47,945 nucleotides of DNA from Desulfobacterales bacterium (GCA_030066785.1 JASJAZ010000025.1:1-47945), one strand, 5' to 3'; shown: positions 1 to 10,291, numbered from the stretch's first letter. Program-made: numbers and translations. Notes: generated by a model not told the origin, from the sequence alone.

Positions 1-46
1 GGCTTCCATTCAGATTGGTCAAGTTAAGATTCGGTTTTGACATTAT

Positions 47-67
47 ACATTGATCAGGGATCAATGT
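47..67. repeat. Inverted repeat, 9-bp arms
   Basis: ACATTGATC (47-55) and GATCAATGT (59-67) are perfect reverse complements around a 3-base spacer. It could be an operator or the remains of a terminator for a gene left of the window. There is only a weak T-rich tail after it, so neither role is certain. Confidence 0.4.
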
Positions 68-75
68 GTTTATTC

Positions 76-111
76 CGTCATGCCGGCGCAAGCCGGCACC
101 CAGAGATGACG
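76..111. repeat. REP-like palindromic intergenic element
   Basis: An inner stem GCCGGC (82-87) / GCCGGC (92-97) with a GCAA loop is enclosed by outer arms CGTCAT (76-81) and ATGACG (106-111). Intergenic elements of this general CGTCAT...CCGGC...GCCGG...ATGACG form are dispersed in many proteobacterial genomes. Only one copy is seen in this window, so calling it a dispersed repeat is inferred from its form. Confidence 0.55.
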
Positions 112-405
112 CATAAAAGGAATTAAATCCGGATCAAGTCGAGAATAACAAGCGTTGATTCTCAAAACTCTCCAAATGCTGATATAGATAAAAGACGGAT
201 CAGGGTGAAGAGAATTATATTGGTAACCACCATAAAGCATTTTGATCTACTATTTTAGCCAAATCCTAATCATCAATTTTATTGACAGTGCCAACCGAAA
301 AACAATGTCCTTGTCAAAGACGGTAGAGGTGGTAAAAGAGTATCAGTTTAACCATCGCAGAAGCCAATGGCTTTGAGGATAAGTGCATAATTCACACACC
401 AAACA

Positions 406-1137
406 ATGGCATTTCCACAGGAAATAAATAGGTTACTCACTAAGGCCGACGCCCGACGGTCAAAACTTCAGGCCATTTATGCCCAAATACCATCAACCCG
501 CTGCCAGCGCCGGGCCCAGTGTTGTTCCATGCTACCCGAAATGAGTCCTCTCGAAGCGTTAATTGCCGTTTTAAATTTGAAAGCTAAAACCGCGACCGCT
601 AGCAACACGCTTCTACCTAAAATCGTTCACTATTTTTTTATGAATCCTATCAAAGTTACATCATGTCCGTTTTTGGAAGAAAATACCTGTCGTATCTACA
701 ATGACCGTTTCTTTGGCTGCCGTGCCTATGGTTTATGGACACCGAGCACCTTTGACCAAATCGCCCGGGTCAGCCGCCGGGTAAAAAAACACCTGCAAGC
801 CCAATGGCTGGCGCTGGGTGTGGCCCTTCCCGATCATGTGGTCCATTTCCAGGCGCCTTACTGTCGGGATGTTGTTGGCATTGACCGCCAAACAATAAGC
901 GATCACGATCTTTTTAAGCTGCATCGACAAGTGGATGACTTGTCATCGGGTTTAACGCCTTGGCACCAAGCATTTAAGGACCTTTATTTTTCTGATCTTA
1001 GCGTCGCGATCGCATCCTGGCTATTTGGGCGAAGACGCGCCGTGCAGCTTAAATTTTTAGTGGTCAAAGATGCGCTTAACTATCAGCGCCATTCAACTTT
1101 AGATCAAATTCTTAACGAATCGACCAACCTGTTTTGA
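406..1137 (+). CDS. YkgJ-family cysteine-cluster (putative metal-binding) protein
   Basis: The 243-residue protein carries the cysteine pattern of the YkgJ/UPF0153 family, whose members are annotated as zinc- or iron-chelating proteins of unknown reaction. C33, C39 and C40 form the first group. C87 (in SCPFL), C95 (in TCRIY) and C105 (in FGCRAYG) form the second, and another cysteine lies near residue 154. No signal peptide or membrane helix is seen, so it should be cytoplasmic. The ATG at 406 is the first start after an in-frame stop and lacks a clear ribosome binding site. The next gene starts 13 bases downstream with a good binding site, so the two are probably co-transcribed. Its specific role cannot be read from the sequence. 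Confidence 0.75.
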   Translation: MAFPQEINRLLTKADARRSKLQAIYAQIPSTRCQRRAQCCSMLPEMSPLEALIAVLNLKAKTATASNTLLPKIVHYFFMNPIKVTSCPFLEENTCRIYNDRFFGCRAYGLWTPSTFDQIARVSRRVKKHLQAQWLALGVALPDHVVHFQAPYCRDVVGIDRQTISDHDLFKLHRQVDDLSSGLTPWHQAFKDLYFSDLSVAIASWLFGRRRAVQLKFLVVKDALNYQRHSTLDQILNESTNLF

Positions 1138-1150
1138 ATGGAGGGTCAAG

Positions 1151-1453
1151 ATGACAGATCCCTTGCAAACCGATCCAGAATCAGAAAATAAGCAGGCGCC
1201 AGAGAATCAAGAATCGTCGGCTATCCAAAAGGCGACCAATTCTGAAAATGCCCCAGCATCAGCAAGGAAAAAGGGACACCATCGCTGGCGACTGATGCGC
1301 GCGGGGATATTGGGCGGGATTTGCGGAGTAGGCTTTGCCTTTGCCTTTGCCAGGCAACAACCGGGTGTTGCTACCCTGCTAAGCGCCTTTTGCATTGGTG
1401 CGATTATTGGAATGATGGCCGGTATTCGCGCTGCTGTGAAACGATCGGATTAA
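1151..1453 (+). CDS. Small membrane protein of unknown function
   Basis: This is a 100-residue protein I do not recognise. Residues 1-45 are polar and rich in Gln, Asn, Glu and Ser, ending in a basic patch (ARKKGHHRWR). Two hydrophobic stretches follow, about residues 50-67 and 73-91, separated by a short ARQQPG turn, and the protein ends with basic residues. This suggests a helical hairpin with both ends in the cytoplasm. GGAGGG lies a few bases before the ATG, supporting the start. It closely follows the YkgJ-like gene on the same strand and is convergent with dinB. Confidence 0.6.
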   Translation: MTDPLQTDPESENKQAPENQESSAIQKATNSENAPASARKKGHHRWRLMRAGILGGICGVGFAFAFARQQPGVATLLSAFCIGAIIGMMAGIRAAVKRSD

Positions 1454-1545
1454 AAGAAGGTAAAAGGGACAATTTTTTTGAATTAAAGCATCTACTAAAG
1501 GACGAGAAATAAAGTATACATAATCAGTTTAGTTTTTCTCCACTT

Positions 1546-2703
1546 TTATTTATCTTTGAGGGTGGCGCGTCGAATAGCATCTTTGCCGAATTTCGCTGAA
1601 ATTCCATCCACCACCTGATCGACTTTTTCCCAGTTGTTATCCTGGCGTTGCTCTTTGCCAAAGAGCGTCATTTGCACAGGTGTTCCCAAAGGTAGCAAGC
1701 TTGACGCGCCCACACCGATTAACCGCACTTTTTGGGTTAACCGGTATTTATCAAACAACGAAACAGCCGCGCCAAAAATCACTTTCGATGATTGAGTCGG
1801 TCGCTCTAAAGTCAGATTGCGGGTCACGCGCTTAAAATCAGAATGTTTAACCTTGAGGACGATCGTTTTGGCCTGCAGTCCGGATTTTCTCAATTGCCGG
1901 GCCACTTCCTCGGATTGTTTCAGTATATGATCCCTAAGTATCCGTCGATCGTCGGTATCTGATGCCAAGGTTCTTTCCGTGCTGACTGATTTATGGGGTG
2001 TATCGGGGCTAACTTTGGACGAATCAATACCCGCTGCCAGCTCCCGCAAACGTTTACCAAATTTGCCTAACTTTTTCTGCAGCATATCCGGTGGGTAGGT
2101 TGTGACATCTCCCAATGTGACAATGCCCATGGCCTCTAACCGCGAATACATTTTACGACCAACACCGGGAACCTTACGAATTGGCAGCGTTGCAATGAAA
2201 TCAGCAACATCTTCGGTCATGATCGCAAACAAACCGTCCGGTTTGTCCACATCAGATGCAATTTTTGCTAAAAATTTATTTGGTGCAATCCCCACTGAAC
2301 AAGTCAATGCCGTATCGGCCCTGATTGTTTCTTTTAACGCTTGACCAATGGCCACCGGCCCACCGAATAATCGCCGGCAACCGGCAATATCCATGTAGGC
2401 TTCATCGATGGAAACCGGCTCTACCAGCGGCGAAAAATCTTTTAAGATGCGCATAATGCGTTTTGACACCTCTTTATAACGGTGCATTCGACCGTGCACA
2501 AAAATACCGTGAGGGCATCGCTGCCGTGCCTTAAAAACAGGCATCGCTGAATGCACACCAAATTTGCGGGCTTCGTAACTGGCCGCGGTTACCACACCAC
2601 GGTTGGAAGACCCCCCCACAATTACCGGTTTGCCCTTTAATTCAGGGTGATCCAACTGCTCCACCGAAGCATAGAAAGCATCCATGTCGATATGCAGAAT
2701 CAT
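1546..2703 (-). CDS. dinB: DNA polymerase IV (Y-family translesion polymerase)
   Basis: The protein has 385 residues, slightly longer than E. coli DinB at about 350. The N-terminal palm motif DMDAFYASVE and the catalytic SIDEAYMDI motif supply the metal-binding acidic residues. Two helix-hairpin-helix elements (KVPGVGRKM and following) and the little-finger domain come next. QMTLF near the C terminus matches the QxxLF beta-clamp-binding motif. The enzyme copies damaged templates with low fidelity. The ATG at 2703 is directly followed by the conserved ILHIDMDAF start, so the start is secure. It is divergent from the NifA-like gene, with a 6-bp-arm palindrome between them. No LexA box could be recognised with confidence. 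Confidence 0.95.
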   Translation of the reverse strand: MILHIDMDAFYASVEQLDHPELKGKPVIVGGSSNRGVVTAASYEARKFGVHSAMPVFKARQRCPHGIFVHGRMHRYKEVSKRIMRILKDFSPLVEPVSIDEAYMDIAGCRRLFGGPVAIGQALKETIRADTALTCSVGIAPNKFLAKIASDVDKPDGLFAIMTEDVADFIATLPIRKVPGVGRKMYSRLEAMGIVTLGDVTTYPPDMLQKKLGKFGKRLRELAAGIDSSKVSPDTPHKSVSTERTLASDTDDRRILRDHILKQSEEVARQLRKSGLQAKTIVLKVKHSDFKRVTRNLTLERPTQSSKVIFGAAVSLFDKYRLTQKVRLIGVGASSLLPLGTPVQMTLFGKEQRQDNNWEKVDQVVDGISAKFGKDAIRRATLKDK

Positions 2704-2734
2704 AAAATCAATACTTGTGTGTGATTTTGGATTG

Positions 2735-2751
2735 GCAATAATTTCTATTGC
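2735..2751. promoter_or_regulatory. Palindrome between divergent dinB and NifA-like gene (possible operator)
   Basis: GCAATA (2735-2740) and TATTGC (2746-2751) are perfect inverted arms around ATTTC. The site lies 32 bases before the dinB start and about 85 bases before the start of the activator, in a position where a repressor could act on either gene. No known regulator can be assigned from the sequence alone. Confidence 0.35.
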
Positions 2752-2834
2752 ATTATGTTAGATAATCGTGTTTTTTACAAATTTGTCATATTTTATATGA
2801 ATTGAAACCGCCTTGTTTTAAAGGAGCCGTCAAT

Positions 2835-4358
2835 ATGGAACGCATCGAAGAAGTAACCTTGCTCTATGACATCAGCAAGACTCTCAATAAATCACTGGAT
2901 TTGCGCAAAACCCTTTATAAGGTGCTGGACATCCTTTCCAGTGCCATGGGTATGGAACGGGGTACCGTTACGATTTTGAACCCTTTGAGCAACGAAATCA
3001 ACATTGAAGTTGCTCACGGGTTGTCGCAGGATGCCATGGAGCGCGTCAAATACAAGCTTGGCGAAGGCATCACAGGCCGGGTCATTCAAACCGGCAAAGG
3101 CATTGTCATTCCCAAAATCAGCGAAGAACCGCAGTTTTTAGACCGCACCGCTTCCCGGCGCAATAAATTAAAAAAAGAAATTTCGTTTATTTGTGAACCG
3201 ATTAAAAAAGGTAACCAAGTCATCGGCGCCATCAGTGTGGATCGCGCCTACGATGCGAACTACCCTTTGAAAAACGGTCACAAGCTTATGTCGGTCATCG
3301 CCACCATGGTGGCCCAGCATGTCATCAATTTGGAAACCATCCGCATGGAAAAGGAAAAGCTGCGGCAGGAAAACCGCCGGCTGCAAAACGAGCTGGCCAA
3401 TAAATACCGCATTACCGATATCATCGGCAATAGCAATAAAATGCGTGAAGTCTTTCAAATGATTTCCCAAGTATCCAAAAGCAATGCCACTGTACTGGTG
3501 CGGGGCGAAAGTGGCACCGGCAAAGAGTTGGTCGCCAACTCCATTCATTACAATAGCAATCGGGCCAAAAGCCCTTTTATCAAAGTTAATTGCGCGGCAC
3601 TGCCGGCCAACCTGATTGAAAGTGAGCTTTTTGGACATGAGAAAGGCGCTTTTACAGGCGCCATCAAACAGAAACTAGGCAAATTTGAATTGGCCAACAA
3701 AGGTACCATTTTTCTGGATGAAATCGGTTCCATCGGGCTGGATGTCCAAACCAATCTGCTAAGAGTTCTTCAGGAAAAAGAATTTGAACGGGTTGGCGGT
3801 CATAAGACCATTAAAGTGAATGTGCGCGTTGTTGCGGCCACCAACAAAAACCTGGAAGAGGCGGTGGAGGAAGGCAGCTTTCGAGGAGATTTGTATTACC
3901 GTCTTAATGTGTTTCCAATCTACATGCCGCCCCTCAGAGAGCGAAAAACCGATGTTTTATTGCTGGCAGACTATTTTCTTGAGAAGTATTCAGCCGAAAA
4001 CAGCAAGGATATTCGGCGTTTTTCCACGCCGGCCATCGATATGCTAATGGATTACCATTGGCCCGGCAATGTGCGGGAACTGGAAAACTGTATTGAACGC
4101 GCTGTGCTGCTTTGTGAAGAGGGAGTAATTCACAGTTATCATCTGCCGCCGACGCTGCAAACCGGCAAAGAATCCGGCACCCTTCCGGCGCTTTCTTTGG
4201 AAGATGCCGTGGCCAATCTGGAGAAGGAAATGCTGGTCGATTCGCTGAAAAATACGCGGGGTAATATTTCCAAGGCAGCTAAGCTGTTGAAAACGACCGT
4301 GCGTAAGTTTGCGTACAAGGCGGATAGATATGGTGTGAGCTATAAAGATTATCGCTGA
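2835..4358 (+). CDS. NifA-like sigma-54-dependent transcriptional activator (GAF-AAA+-HTH)
   Basis: I place the start at the ATG at 2835, which has AAGGAG eight bases upstream, rather than at an ATG 33 bases earlier. The 507-residue protein has a GAF sensor domain (about 1-165), a short coiled linker (about 168-190) and a sigma-54 interaction AAA+ domain (about 195-435). The AAA+ domain carries Walker A GESGTGKE (224-231), the sigma-54-contacting loop GAFTGA (271-276) and Walker B FLDE (293-296). A Fis-type helix-turn-helix lies at about 465-500. The layout is that of NifA, but the CxxxxC interdomain cysteine motif of oxygen-sensitive NifA is absent. It is convergent with glnA, and its likely targets are nearby sigma-54 promoters such as the one before glnD. 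No nif structural gene is in the window, so I leave the symbol empty. Confidence 0.88.
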   Translation: MERIEEVTLLYDISKTLNKSLDLRKTLYKVLDILSSAMGMERGTVTILNPLSNEINIEVAHGLSQDAMERVKYKLGEGITGRVIQTGKGIVIPKISEEPQFLDRTASRRNKLKKEISFICEPIKKGNQVIGAISVDRAYDANYPLKNGHKLMSVIATMVAQHVINLETIRMEKEKLRQENRRLQNELANKYRITDIIGNSNKMREVFQMISQVSKSNATVLVRGESGTGKELVANSIHYNSNRAKSPFIKVNCAALPANLIESELFGHEKGAFTGAIKQKLGKFELANKGTIFLDEIGSIGLDVQTNLLRVLQEKEFERVGGHKTIKVNVRVVAATNKNLEEAVEEGSFRGDLYYRLNVFPIYMPPLRERKTDVLLLADYFLEKYSAENSKDIRRFSTPAIDMLMDYHWPGNVRELENCIERAVLLCEEGVIHSYHLPPTLQTGKESGTLPALSLEDAVANLEKEMLVDSLKNTRGNISKAAKLLKTTVRKFAYKADRYGVSYKDYR

Positions 4359-4366
4359 TGAATAGA

Positions 4367-4394
4367 CTGCCCACCCCTGAATCGGGGTGGGCAG
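4367..4394. terminator. Strong hairpin between convergent activator gene and glnA
   Basis: CTGCCCACCCC (4367-4377) and GGGGTGGGCAG (4384-4394) form a perfect 11-bp GC-rich stem with a 6-base loop, just after the activator stop codon and downstream of glnA on the other strand. There is no good T-run on either side, so it is a weak intrinsic terminator by the usual rule. It may instead act as a bidirectional transcript-end or stabilising hairpin. Confidence 0.6.
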
Positions 4395-4417
4395 CCACAG
4401 GCCAGGAGGGGATATGC

Positions 4418-5830
4418 CTATATATCATAATACAGAAAGAACTCGTGGGGATGCGGACGGAGCTTGACATCGTTAACCTCATTTTCAGTCTTATACTCGA
4501 TCCACATATCGATGGCATCCTGGGTAAACACATCGCCTTTGAGTAGGAAATCATGATCAGCCTTCAGCGCTGCCAGGGCTTCTTCCAGGGAGCCCGGCGC
4601 CGATTCAATCTCGGCTAATTCTTCCGGTGGAAGATCATATATATTTTTATCTAGCGGATCGCCCGGATCGATTTTGTTCTCAATACCGTCAATAACTGCC
4701 ATGAGCATGGCGGAAAATGCCAGATAACCGTTACAGGAAGGATCCGGCGTACGGAACTCAATGCGCTTGGCCTTGGGAGACGCTGAATACATCGGGATCC
4801 GGACGGCGGCACTGCGGTTACGGCTGGAGTAGGCCAGGTTGACCGGGGCCTCAAATCCTGGCACCAGGCGCTTGTATGAGTTCGTGGTCGGGTTGGTGAT
4901 CGCACACAGTGCTTTGCAGTGCTTTAAAATACCACCGATGGCATACAGGGCCTCCTGGGAAATACCGGCGTACTTATCACCGGCAAATAACGGTTGGTCT
5001 TCTTTCCAAATACTGATGTGGGTATGCATGCCGGTGCCGTTGTCTTCAAAAATCGGTTTGGGCATAAACGTTACCGTGTGGCCATGGCGGTAGGCCACAT
5101 TCTTCAACACATATTTAAACCACATCAGCTGGTCAGCCATCGTTAACAGCGGCTGAAACCGCATGTCGATTTCAGCCTGGCCGGCGGTTGCCACCTCATG
5201 GTGCTGGGCTTCAACCGGAATGCATAAAGACTCCAGTGTCAGCAACATTTCGGTACGCAGATCCTGGAATTTGTCCATGGGCGGCACTGGAAAATAACCT
5301 TCTTTGTGACGCGGTTTGTAGCCCTGGTTGGGGCATTCGTCCGCACCGGTGTTCCAGTTGCCCTCAATGGAATCGATTTCATAAAAAGCCCCGTTGCGGG
5401 CCGATTCAAACCGAATATCGTCAAAAATAAAAAACTCGGCTTCCGGCCCGAAATAGGCCACATCACCAAGGCCGGTGCTTTTCAGATAGGCGTCCGCTTT
5501 CTGGGCGATATAGCGGGGGTCCCGGGTGTATTGTTCACGGGTAACCGGATCGACGATGTTGCCGATTAGTACCAAGGTTGGTTCCTGATAAAAAGGATCT
5601 ATTTGAGCGGTGTTGGCATCGGGCACTACCAGCATGTCGCTGGCATTGATTGGCTGCCAGCCGCGAATACTGGAGCCGTCAAAACCATAGCCGTCTTCGA
5701 AGGTCGATTCTTCCAATTCGCTGATGGGTACGGTGAAATGCTGCCAGACGCCGGGGAAATCCATAAAGCGTATGTCTAAAACTTTGGCTTTTTTCTCTTT
5801 TGCAAAATCCAATACTTCTTTGGGTGTCAT
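4418..5830 (-). CDS. glnA: Type I glutamine synthetase
   Basis: This 470-residue enzyme joins ammonia to glutamate using ATP, acting as a cytoplasmic dodecamer. The N-terminal beta-grasp domain contains the [10 protein letters not shown] signature and the catalytic domain contains [12 protein letters not shown] and the [10 protein letters not shown] region. Tyr398 in NIYDLPPE matches the adenylylated tyrosine of the GSI-beta class, so activity should be switched off by the GlnE encoded nearby. The order glnD, amt, glnB, glnA on one strand, with 33 bases between glnB and glnA, suggests co-transcription, with sigma-54 control reaching glnA from the promoter before glnD. An additional closer promoter is possible but not visible. 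Confidence 0.98.
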   Translation of the reverse strand: MTPKEVLDFAKEKKAKVLDIRFMDFPGVWQHFTVPISELEESTFEDGYGFDGSSIRGWQPINASDMLVVPDANTAQIDPFYQEPTLVLIGNIVDPVTREQYTRDPRYIAQKADAYLKSTGLGDVAYFGPEAEFFIFDDIRFESARNGAFYEIDSIEGNWNTGADECPNQGYKPRHKEGYFPVPPMDKFQDLRTEMLLTLESLCIPVEAQHHEVATAGQAEIDMRFQPLLTMADQLMWFKYVLKNVAYRHGHTVTFMPKPIFEDNGTGMHTHISIWKEDQPLFAGDKYAGISQEALYAIGGILKHCKALCAITNPTTNSYKRLVPGFEAPVNLAYSSRNRSAAVRIPMYSASPKAKRIEFRTPDPSCNGYLAFSAMLMAVIDGIENKIDPGDPLDKNIYDLPPEELAEIESAPGSLEEALAALKADHDFLLKGDVFTQDAIDMWIEYKTENEVNDVKLRPHPHEFFLYYDI

Positions 5831-5863
5831 AATAATCCTCCTCTAAATAATGTATTATTAAAA

Positions 5864-6220
<357 letters not shown>

Positions 6221-6247
6221 TTAAAAAAATATTCGCTGACAAGTCTG

Positions 6248-7540
6248 CTAAGCAATTTCAAAACCCCTCTCACCGTGCAGCGAATTGTCCAATCCCTCAA
6301 TTTCCTCCTCATTTGTTACTCGTAAACCGCCGGTTAGCAGGCGCGTGATCATGATCACAACTAGTGTGCCAATAGCCGTAAAAACAGCCGTGGCCACAAT
6401 GGAAACAAACTGGATCCATAGCTGTTTGGGGTTGCCGTAAAATAGGCCTTTGGCCCCTTCGGTGATGGCCGGGTTGGCAAACAGCCCGGTGGCCAATGCC
6501 CCCCAAATGCCGCACATACCGTGTACGCCAAATGCATCCAGGGAGTCATCGTAACCGATTTTCTGTTTGAGCACAGCGACGCTGTAATAGCCCAGCAAGC
6601 CGGCGCCAATGCCGATTACCAGTGAAGCGGGCATATTGACAAATCCGGCCGCAGGTGTAATGGCCACCAATCCGGCAACCACTCCGGAAGCCAGCCCCAA
6701 AACTGTCGGCTTCTTGCTGGCGGCCCATTCAGCCAGCATCCACGCCAGCGCCGCCGCCGCCGCCGATGTATTGGTAACCAGAAAAGCCGAACCGGCGACC
6801 CCGTCAGCTGCCAATTGACTGCCGGCATTGAATCCAAACCAGCCAAACCATAACAGCGCTGCCCCCAACGCCGTCAGGGTAATACTGGAAGGAAACATCG
6901 CCTCTTTTCCGTAACCAATGCGTTTGCCGACAACCAGTGACAAGACCAATCCGGCCACACCGGCGTTGATGTGCACAACGGTTCCGCCGGCAAAGTCAAG
7001 CGCACCCATACTTCCCATCCAACCACCGCCCCACACCCAGTGGGCGATGGGGCAATAAATTAGTGTTACCCATAAAATGGTGAAGACGATCCAAGCGGAA
7101 AATTTCATGCGGTCCACAATGGCACCCAGTACCAACGCCACGGTAATACAGGCAAAGGTCATCTGAAAAAGCGCAAATACAGAGGTTGGAATTGTTCCGG
7201 AAAGTGTATCGACACCGATACCGTTTAAAAACAAGTGCGACAAGCCCCCCACGAGACCGGCTTTATCCGGTCCAAAAGCCAGCGTATAGCCCCAGACGAC
7301 CCAAATCACACTGGCCAAACAGTAGGCCACCAACGTCATGGCAAAGGTATTTAATAAATTTTTATAGCGTGACATACCACCATAAAACAAGGCCAGTCCG
7401 GCCGGGGTCATCATCATGACCAAGGCCGTGGCAACGATAATCCAAGCCGTATCACCGGCATTGAGGGCGTCTGCCGCCCATGCATTGGAACACGGAAATA
7501 CAGCTAAAATAGCAATGAATCCCATCAGTTTGTGTTTCAT
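6248..7540 (-). CDS. amt: Ammonium transporter (Amt/MEP/Rh family)
   Basis: The 430-residue inner-membrane channel begins with a cleavable-looking signal peptide (residues 1 to about 23, ending NAWA) followed by about 11 membrane helices. The twin histidines of the conduction path are present in VVHINAGVAG and FGVHGMCGIWG, and the AHWVWGG segment is also typical. It imports ammonium when outside levels are low and is normally blocked by a PII protein, which is encoded immediately downstream. It follows glnD by 62 bases with a GGAGG-type ribosome binding site, in line with one operon. Confidence 0.97.
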   Translation of the reverse strand: MKHKLMGFIAILAVFPCSNAWAADALNAGDTAWIIVATALVMMMTPAGLALFYGGMSRYKNLLNTFAMTLVAYCLASVIWVVWGYTLAFGPDKAGLVGGLSHLFLNGIGVDTLSGTIPTSVFALFQMTFACITVALVLGAIVDRMKFSAWIVFTILWVTLIYCPIAHWVWGGGWMGSMGALDFAGGTVVHINAGVAGLVLSLVVGKRIGYGKEAMFPSSITLTALGAALLWFGWFGFNAGSQLAADGVAGSAFLVTNTSAAAAALAWMLAEWAASKKPTVLGLASGVVAGLVAITPAAGFVNMPASLVIGIGAGLLGYYSVAVLKQKIGYDDSLDAFGVHGMCGIWGALATGLFANPAITEGAKGLFYGNPKQLWIQFVSIVATAVFTAIGTLVVIMITRLLTGGLRVTNEEEIEGLDNSLHGERGFEIA

Positions 7541-7602
7541 TTTCTTAATAATTCCTCCTTTAAAATTTAATTTTTTTCATGATAAATTTAAAGCGCCACC
7601 AT

Positions 7603-10239
7603 CTATTCGATCTGTGGCAACATCTTTAACACCGCATCTTGGATGGCCGACACCTGGGCAGGGGTATCCACTTTCTGGCCGTCAAAGTCACGCACATAAA
7701 ATACGTCCACGACCTGATCGACTTTGGTGGCGATTTTGGCAACCCAAATATCCAGGCGACAATTAAAAAGGGTGTTGGTAACCAGAAACAATAACCCTGA
7801 AAAATCATAGGTAATCACTTCAATGATGGTAAAAAAACTGGATGTATCATTATCCACCACAACCTTATGTGCACGCTTGGAAGTGCGGACTTTGATGGTA
7901 CGGTAAGCCGCCATTTTTTCGGCCAGCGCGGCTTCCAAATCAAGCTCGTTCTTCAATGCGGCCTGCAGATGGCTCTCAGCCCTTTCCCAGCGTTCATCTT
8001 CAAAAATCCGATCCGGTGGCGGTTTGAGCTCAAAAATATCCAGCGCGATGTTATTGCGCCAGGTAAATACCTGGGTGTTGAGAATATCCATGCCATTGAG
8101 TGTAAAGACACCCGCCATTCTGGAAAACAATCCGGGACGGTCTTTGGCACACACTGTCACCGTACGGGTGTTGGTTTCGGAAGATTTCGCAATCGTCCAA
8201 ACAAAATCACGATTACCAAGCTGTTTAAACAACCGCACATGCTCTAAAATTCTTTCCGCCGGCATATACAGCAAATAACGCGGCGACATGACATCATACA
8301 GCGCTTTAAAATCATTTAGCACGCTTGAAGATACACTCGATGTCAGAACATCCTGGCGCTTCTTTTCAATGCTTTCCACAGCTTCTTGACTGGCCAATTC
8401 ACCCTTTTCCAAAGTGTTGAGTACTTTCAAGCAAAGATCGCGCAGCAGAATGGACGTCCAGTCATTCCAGGCTTTGGGACCGGTGGCGATGGAATCGCCA
8501 ACCGTTAATAGATACAGCATTTTTAGCCGTTCAGGATCTTTAATGCGCCGGGCTGCCAGAATGGCGGTCTCTTCATCATTTACATCCCGCCGCGTGGCAA
8601 CTTTAATCAGAAAAAGGTGCTCTTCCACTAAAAAACCTACCGCATCAACATCCTTGGGCCGGTAACCTTTTTCTTTTAAAATTTCACGCGCCATCTCCGC
8701 CCCGGACTGGGAGTGGTCGCCACCGGCTTCGCCTTTGCCGATATCATGCAGTAAAGCGGCCCACAGCAGCAATTTACGATTTTTAATTTCTTTGTAGAGA
8801 TTGCCGCAAAAAGAATCGCTGGTAGGATCATCGGCTGTGCCGAATTTTTTAATCGTTTGAACCGTTCGCAGGGAATGCTTGTCCACCGGGTAAAGATGAT
8901 ATTCATCGTATTGGATCCGGTTGACGATCTGCTTGAACTGGGGAATGAAATGTAGCAGGAATTTAGAATTCAGCATTTCATTGAGAACATTGAAAATCGG
9001 GGCCGGTGCCAAAAGGATTTTTTCAAAAGACCGCACCACCTCTTGGGAACAACGGAAAACATCATCGACCAATTCGCTGAAATCCCCCACAAGCCGTCTG
9101 GCTTCAGCCCCCAGGGGTATTTTTAATCGGGCGCTTTCCTCAAATATTTTAATCAGCAGCTCCGGCTTCCGATAAACCGCTTCCGGTGTCGCAAATGCCA
9201 GCATCTCATTCACCACCTCAATACCGCCGACACGCGATGATTGGCCCTTGCGACGGCGGTTTTTGGAACGTTTGGTATACTCCATTTCATGCAACAGCAT
9301 TAAGTGCTTATGTTTGACGAATTCCATGTGACCATGCAGTTCTCCCAAGAGACGCTCCACCGGCTGCTGCCCGTTTACTTTTTGATATTTCAACGCATCT
9401 GCCAGCTTAACCTGGTCATCAAACAGCAACTGGTCAGATTTGCGGCGATTGAGATCATGCAAGCGGTTGCGAATATTCCAGATAAAAGCCAGGGCAGCAT
9501 TGAGTGTCTGATATTCAGAATGGGACATGCAGCCAAAGTATTCGAGATCCCGGGGCTGCTTGAGGTTGAATTTGATGCGCGCAATCCACAATATGGTATG
9601 ATAGTCGCGCAGCCCGCCCTGCCCCTCTTTGAGGTTGGGCTCCAGCAAATAAGAGGAGTCGCCGTAGCGCAGATGGCGTGCGCGATTGGAATCAACCAGC
9701 CAGTCGATGATCTTGCCGTTCTGCCGCTTAATAATCTTAGCGCGCAGTAGTTTGGCCAATTCCGTGTATAAAAAAGACATGCCACATATAAAACGGGCAT
9801 CCAGCAAAGGCGTCAGCACTTCATAATCTTTAGCCGCCAGTTTAATGCATTCATTCAGTGAACGTGTGGCGTAGCCGACTTCAAGGCCAAGATCCCACAA
9901 TGGATAGACAATTTCCTGAATTAAATTCTCCACTTTCTTAGGGACATGCTTATGGAACAAAAAAAGCAGATCGATGTCTGAATGGATGCATTGTTCCTCA
10001 CGGCCATAGCCACCGAGCGCAATGATGGCATACGGGTTCTTGTTGATGCCCAGTTTGGGACCGATATCGCTTTTTTCAAAGCTGTTACAAAAAAAATCAT
10101 CCAATATCCGGGCGTGATCGTGCATGAACTGAATCGTCGGTTGCTGACCGGCAATAAAATCACCCATCAAAGCTTCCCGCGCTGCTTGCAGTTCTGAAGA
10201 AGCGCCTTCGGGTATCTTATTTACAGATGTATGCGACAA
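7603..10239 (-). CDS. glnD: Bifunctional [PII] uridylyltransferase / uridylyl-removing enzyme
   Basis: This is the 878-residue glutamine sensor (about 890 in E. coli) that uridylylates PII when glutamine is low and removes UMP when it is high. It has a nucleotidyltransferase domain with GGYGR (76-80) and the SDID metal aspartates (D88, D90), a GlnD central region, an HD hydrolase domain with LLHDIGKGEAGG, and two C-terminal ACT domains for glutamine sensing. The start is a TTG at 10239 preceded by AAGAAGGG at suitable spacing. The sigma-54 promoter at 10276-10291 would give a leader of about 25 bases. It heads the series glnD-amt-glnB-glnA. Confidence 0.96.
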   Translation of the reverse strand: MSHTSVNKIPEGASSELQAAREALMGDFIAGQQPTIQFMHDHARILDDFFCNSFEKSDIGPKLGINKNPYAIIALGGYGREEQCIHSDIDLLFLFHKHVPKKVENLIQEIVYPLWDLGLEVGYATRSLNECIKLAAKDYEVLTPLLDARFICGMSFLYTELAKLLRAKIIKRQNGKIIDWLVDSNRARHLRYGDSSYLLEPNLKEGQGGLRDYHTILWIARIKFNLKQPRDLEYFGCMSHSEYQTLNAALAFIWNIRNRLHDLNRRKSDQLLFDDQVKLADALKYQKVNGQQPVERLLGELHGHMEFVKHKHLMLLHEMEYTKRSKNRRRKGQSSRVGGIEVVNEMLAFATPEAVYRKPELLIKIFEESARLKIPLGAEARRLVGDFSELVDDVFRCSQEVVRSFEKILLAPAPIFNVLNEMLNSKFLLHFIPQFKQIVNRIQYDEYHLYPVDKHSLRTVQTIKKFGTADDPTSDSFCGNLYKEIKNRKLLLWAALLHDIGKGEAGGDHSQSGAEMAREILKEKGYRPKDVDAVGFLVEEHLFLIKVATRRDVNDEETAILAARRIKDPERLKMLYLLTVGDSIATGPKAWNDWTSILLRDLCLKVLNTLEKGELASQEAVESIEKKRQDVLTSSVSSSVLNDFKALYDVMSPRYLLYMPAERILEHVRLFKQLGNRDFVWTIAKSSETNTRTVTVCAKDRPGLFSRMAGVFTLNGMDILNTQVFTWRNNIALDIFELKPPPDRIFEDERWERAESHLQAALKNELDLEAALAEKMAAYRTIKVRTSKRAHKVVVDNDTSSFFTIIEVITYDFSGLLFLVTNTLFNCRLDIWVAKIATKVDQVVDVFYVRDFDGQKVDTPAQVSAIQDAVLKMLPQIE

Positions 10240-10275
10240 AATAATCCCTTCTTTAGATAACTACTGGCCAGCATT

Positions 10276-10291
10276 AGCAACAGGTGTGCCA
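10276..10291 (-). promoter_or_regulatory. Sigma-54 (-24/-12) promoter upstream of glnD
   Basis: Read on the minus strand the site is TGGCAC-ACCTG-TTGCT, a full match to the sigma-54 consensus TGGCAC-N5-TTGCW. The predicted start of transcription, near 10264, lies about 25 bases before the glnD TTG codon. Sigma-54 promoters need an AAA+ activator. The NifA-like protein encoded at the end of the same gene series is the obvious local candidate, though an NtrC elsewhere in the genome is also possible. Confidence 0.85.

Larger units (their letters stand above)
1..405. other. Non-coding left edge with palindromic repeats
   Basis: No open reading frame of convincing length or codon use is visible here. 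The stretch contains two inverted repeats, listed separately: a 9-bp-arm palindrome at 47-67 and a REP-like element at 76-111. The remainder, about 112-405, is AT-rich, and I see no clear promoter in it. It is probably the 3' side of a gene outside the window plus the upstream region of the YkgJ-like gene. Confidence 0.5.

Noticed and set aside
3168..3638. 156-residue minus-strand frame inside the NifA-like gene
   Set aside because: It is a shadow of the strongly conserved AAA+/GAF coding strand, with no family features of its own.
9304..9750. 148-residue plus-strand frame inside glnD
   Set aside because: It lies wholly opposite the glnD coding sequence and has no recognisable motif or ribosome binding site.
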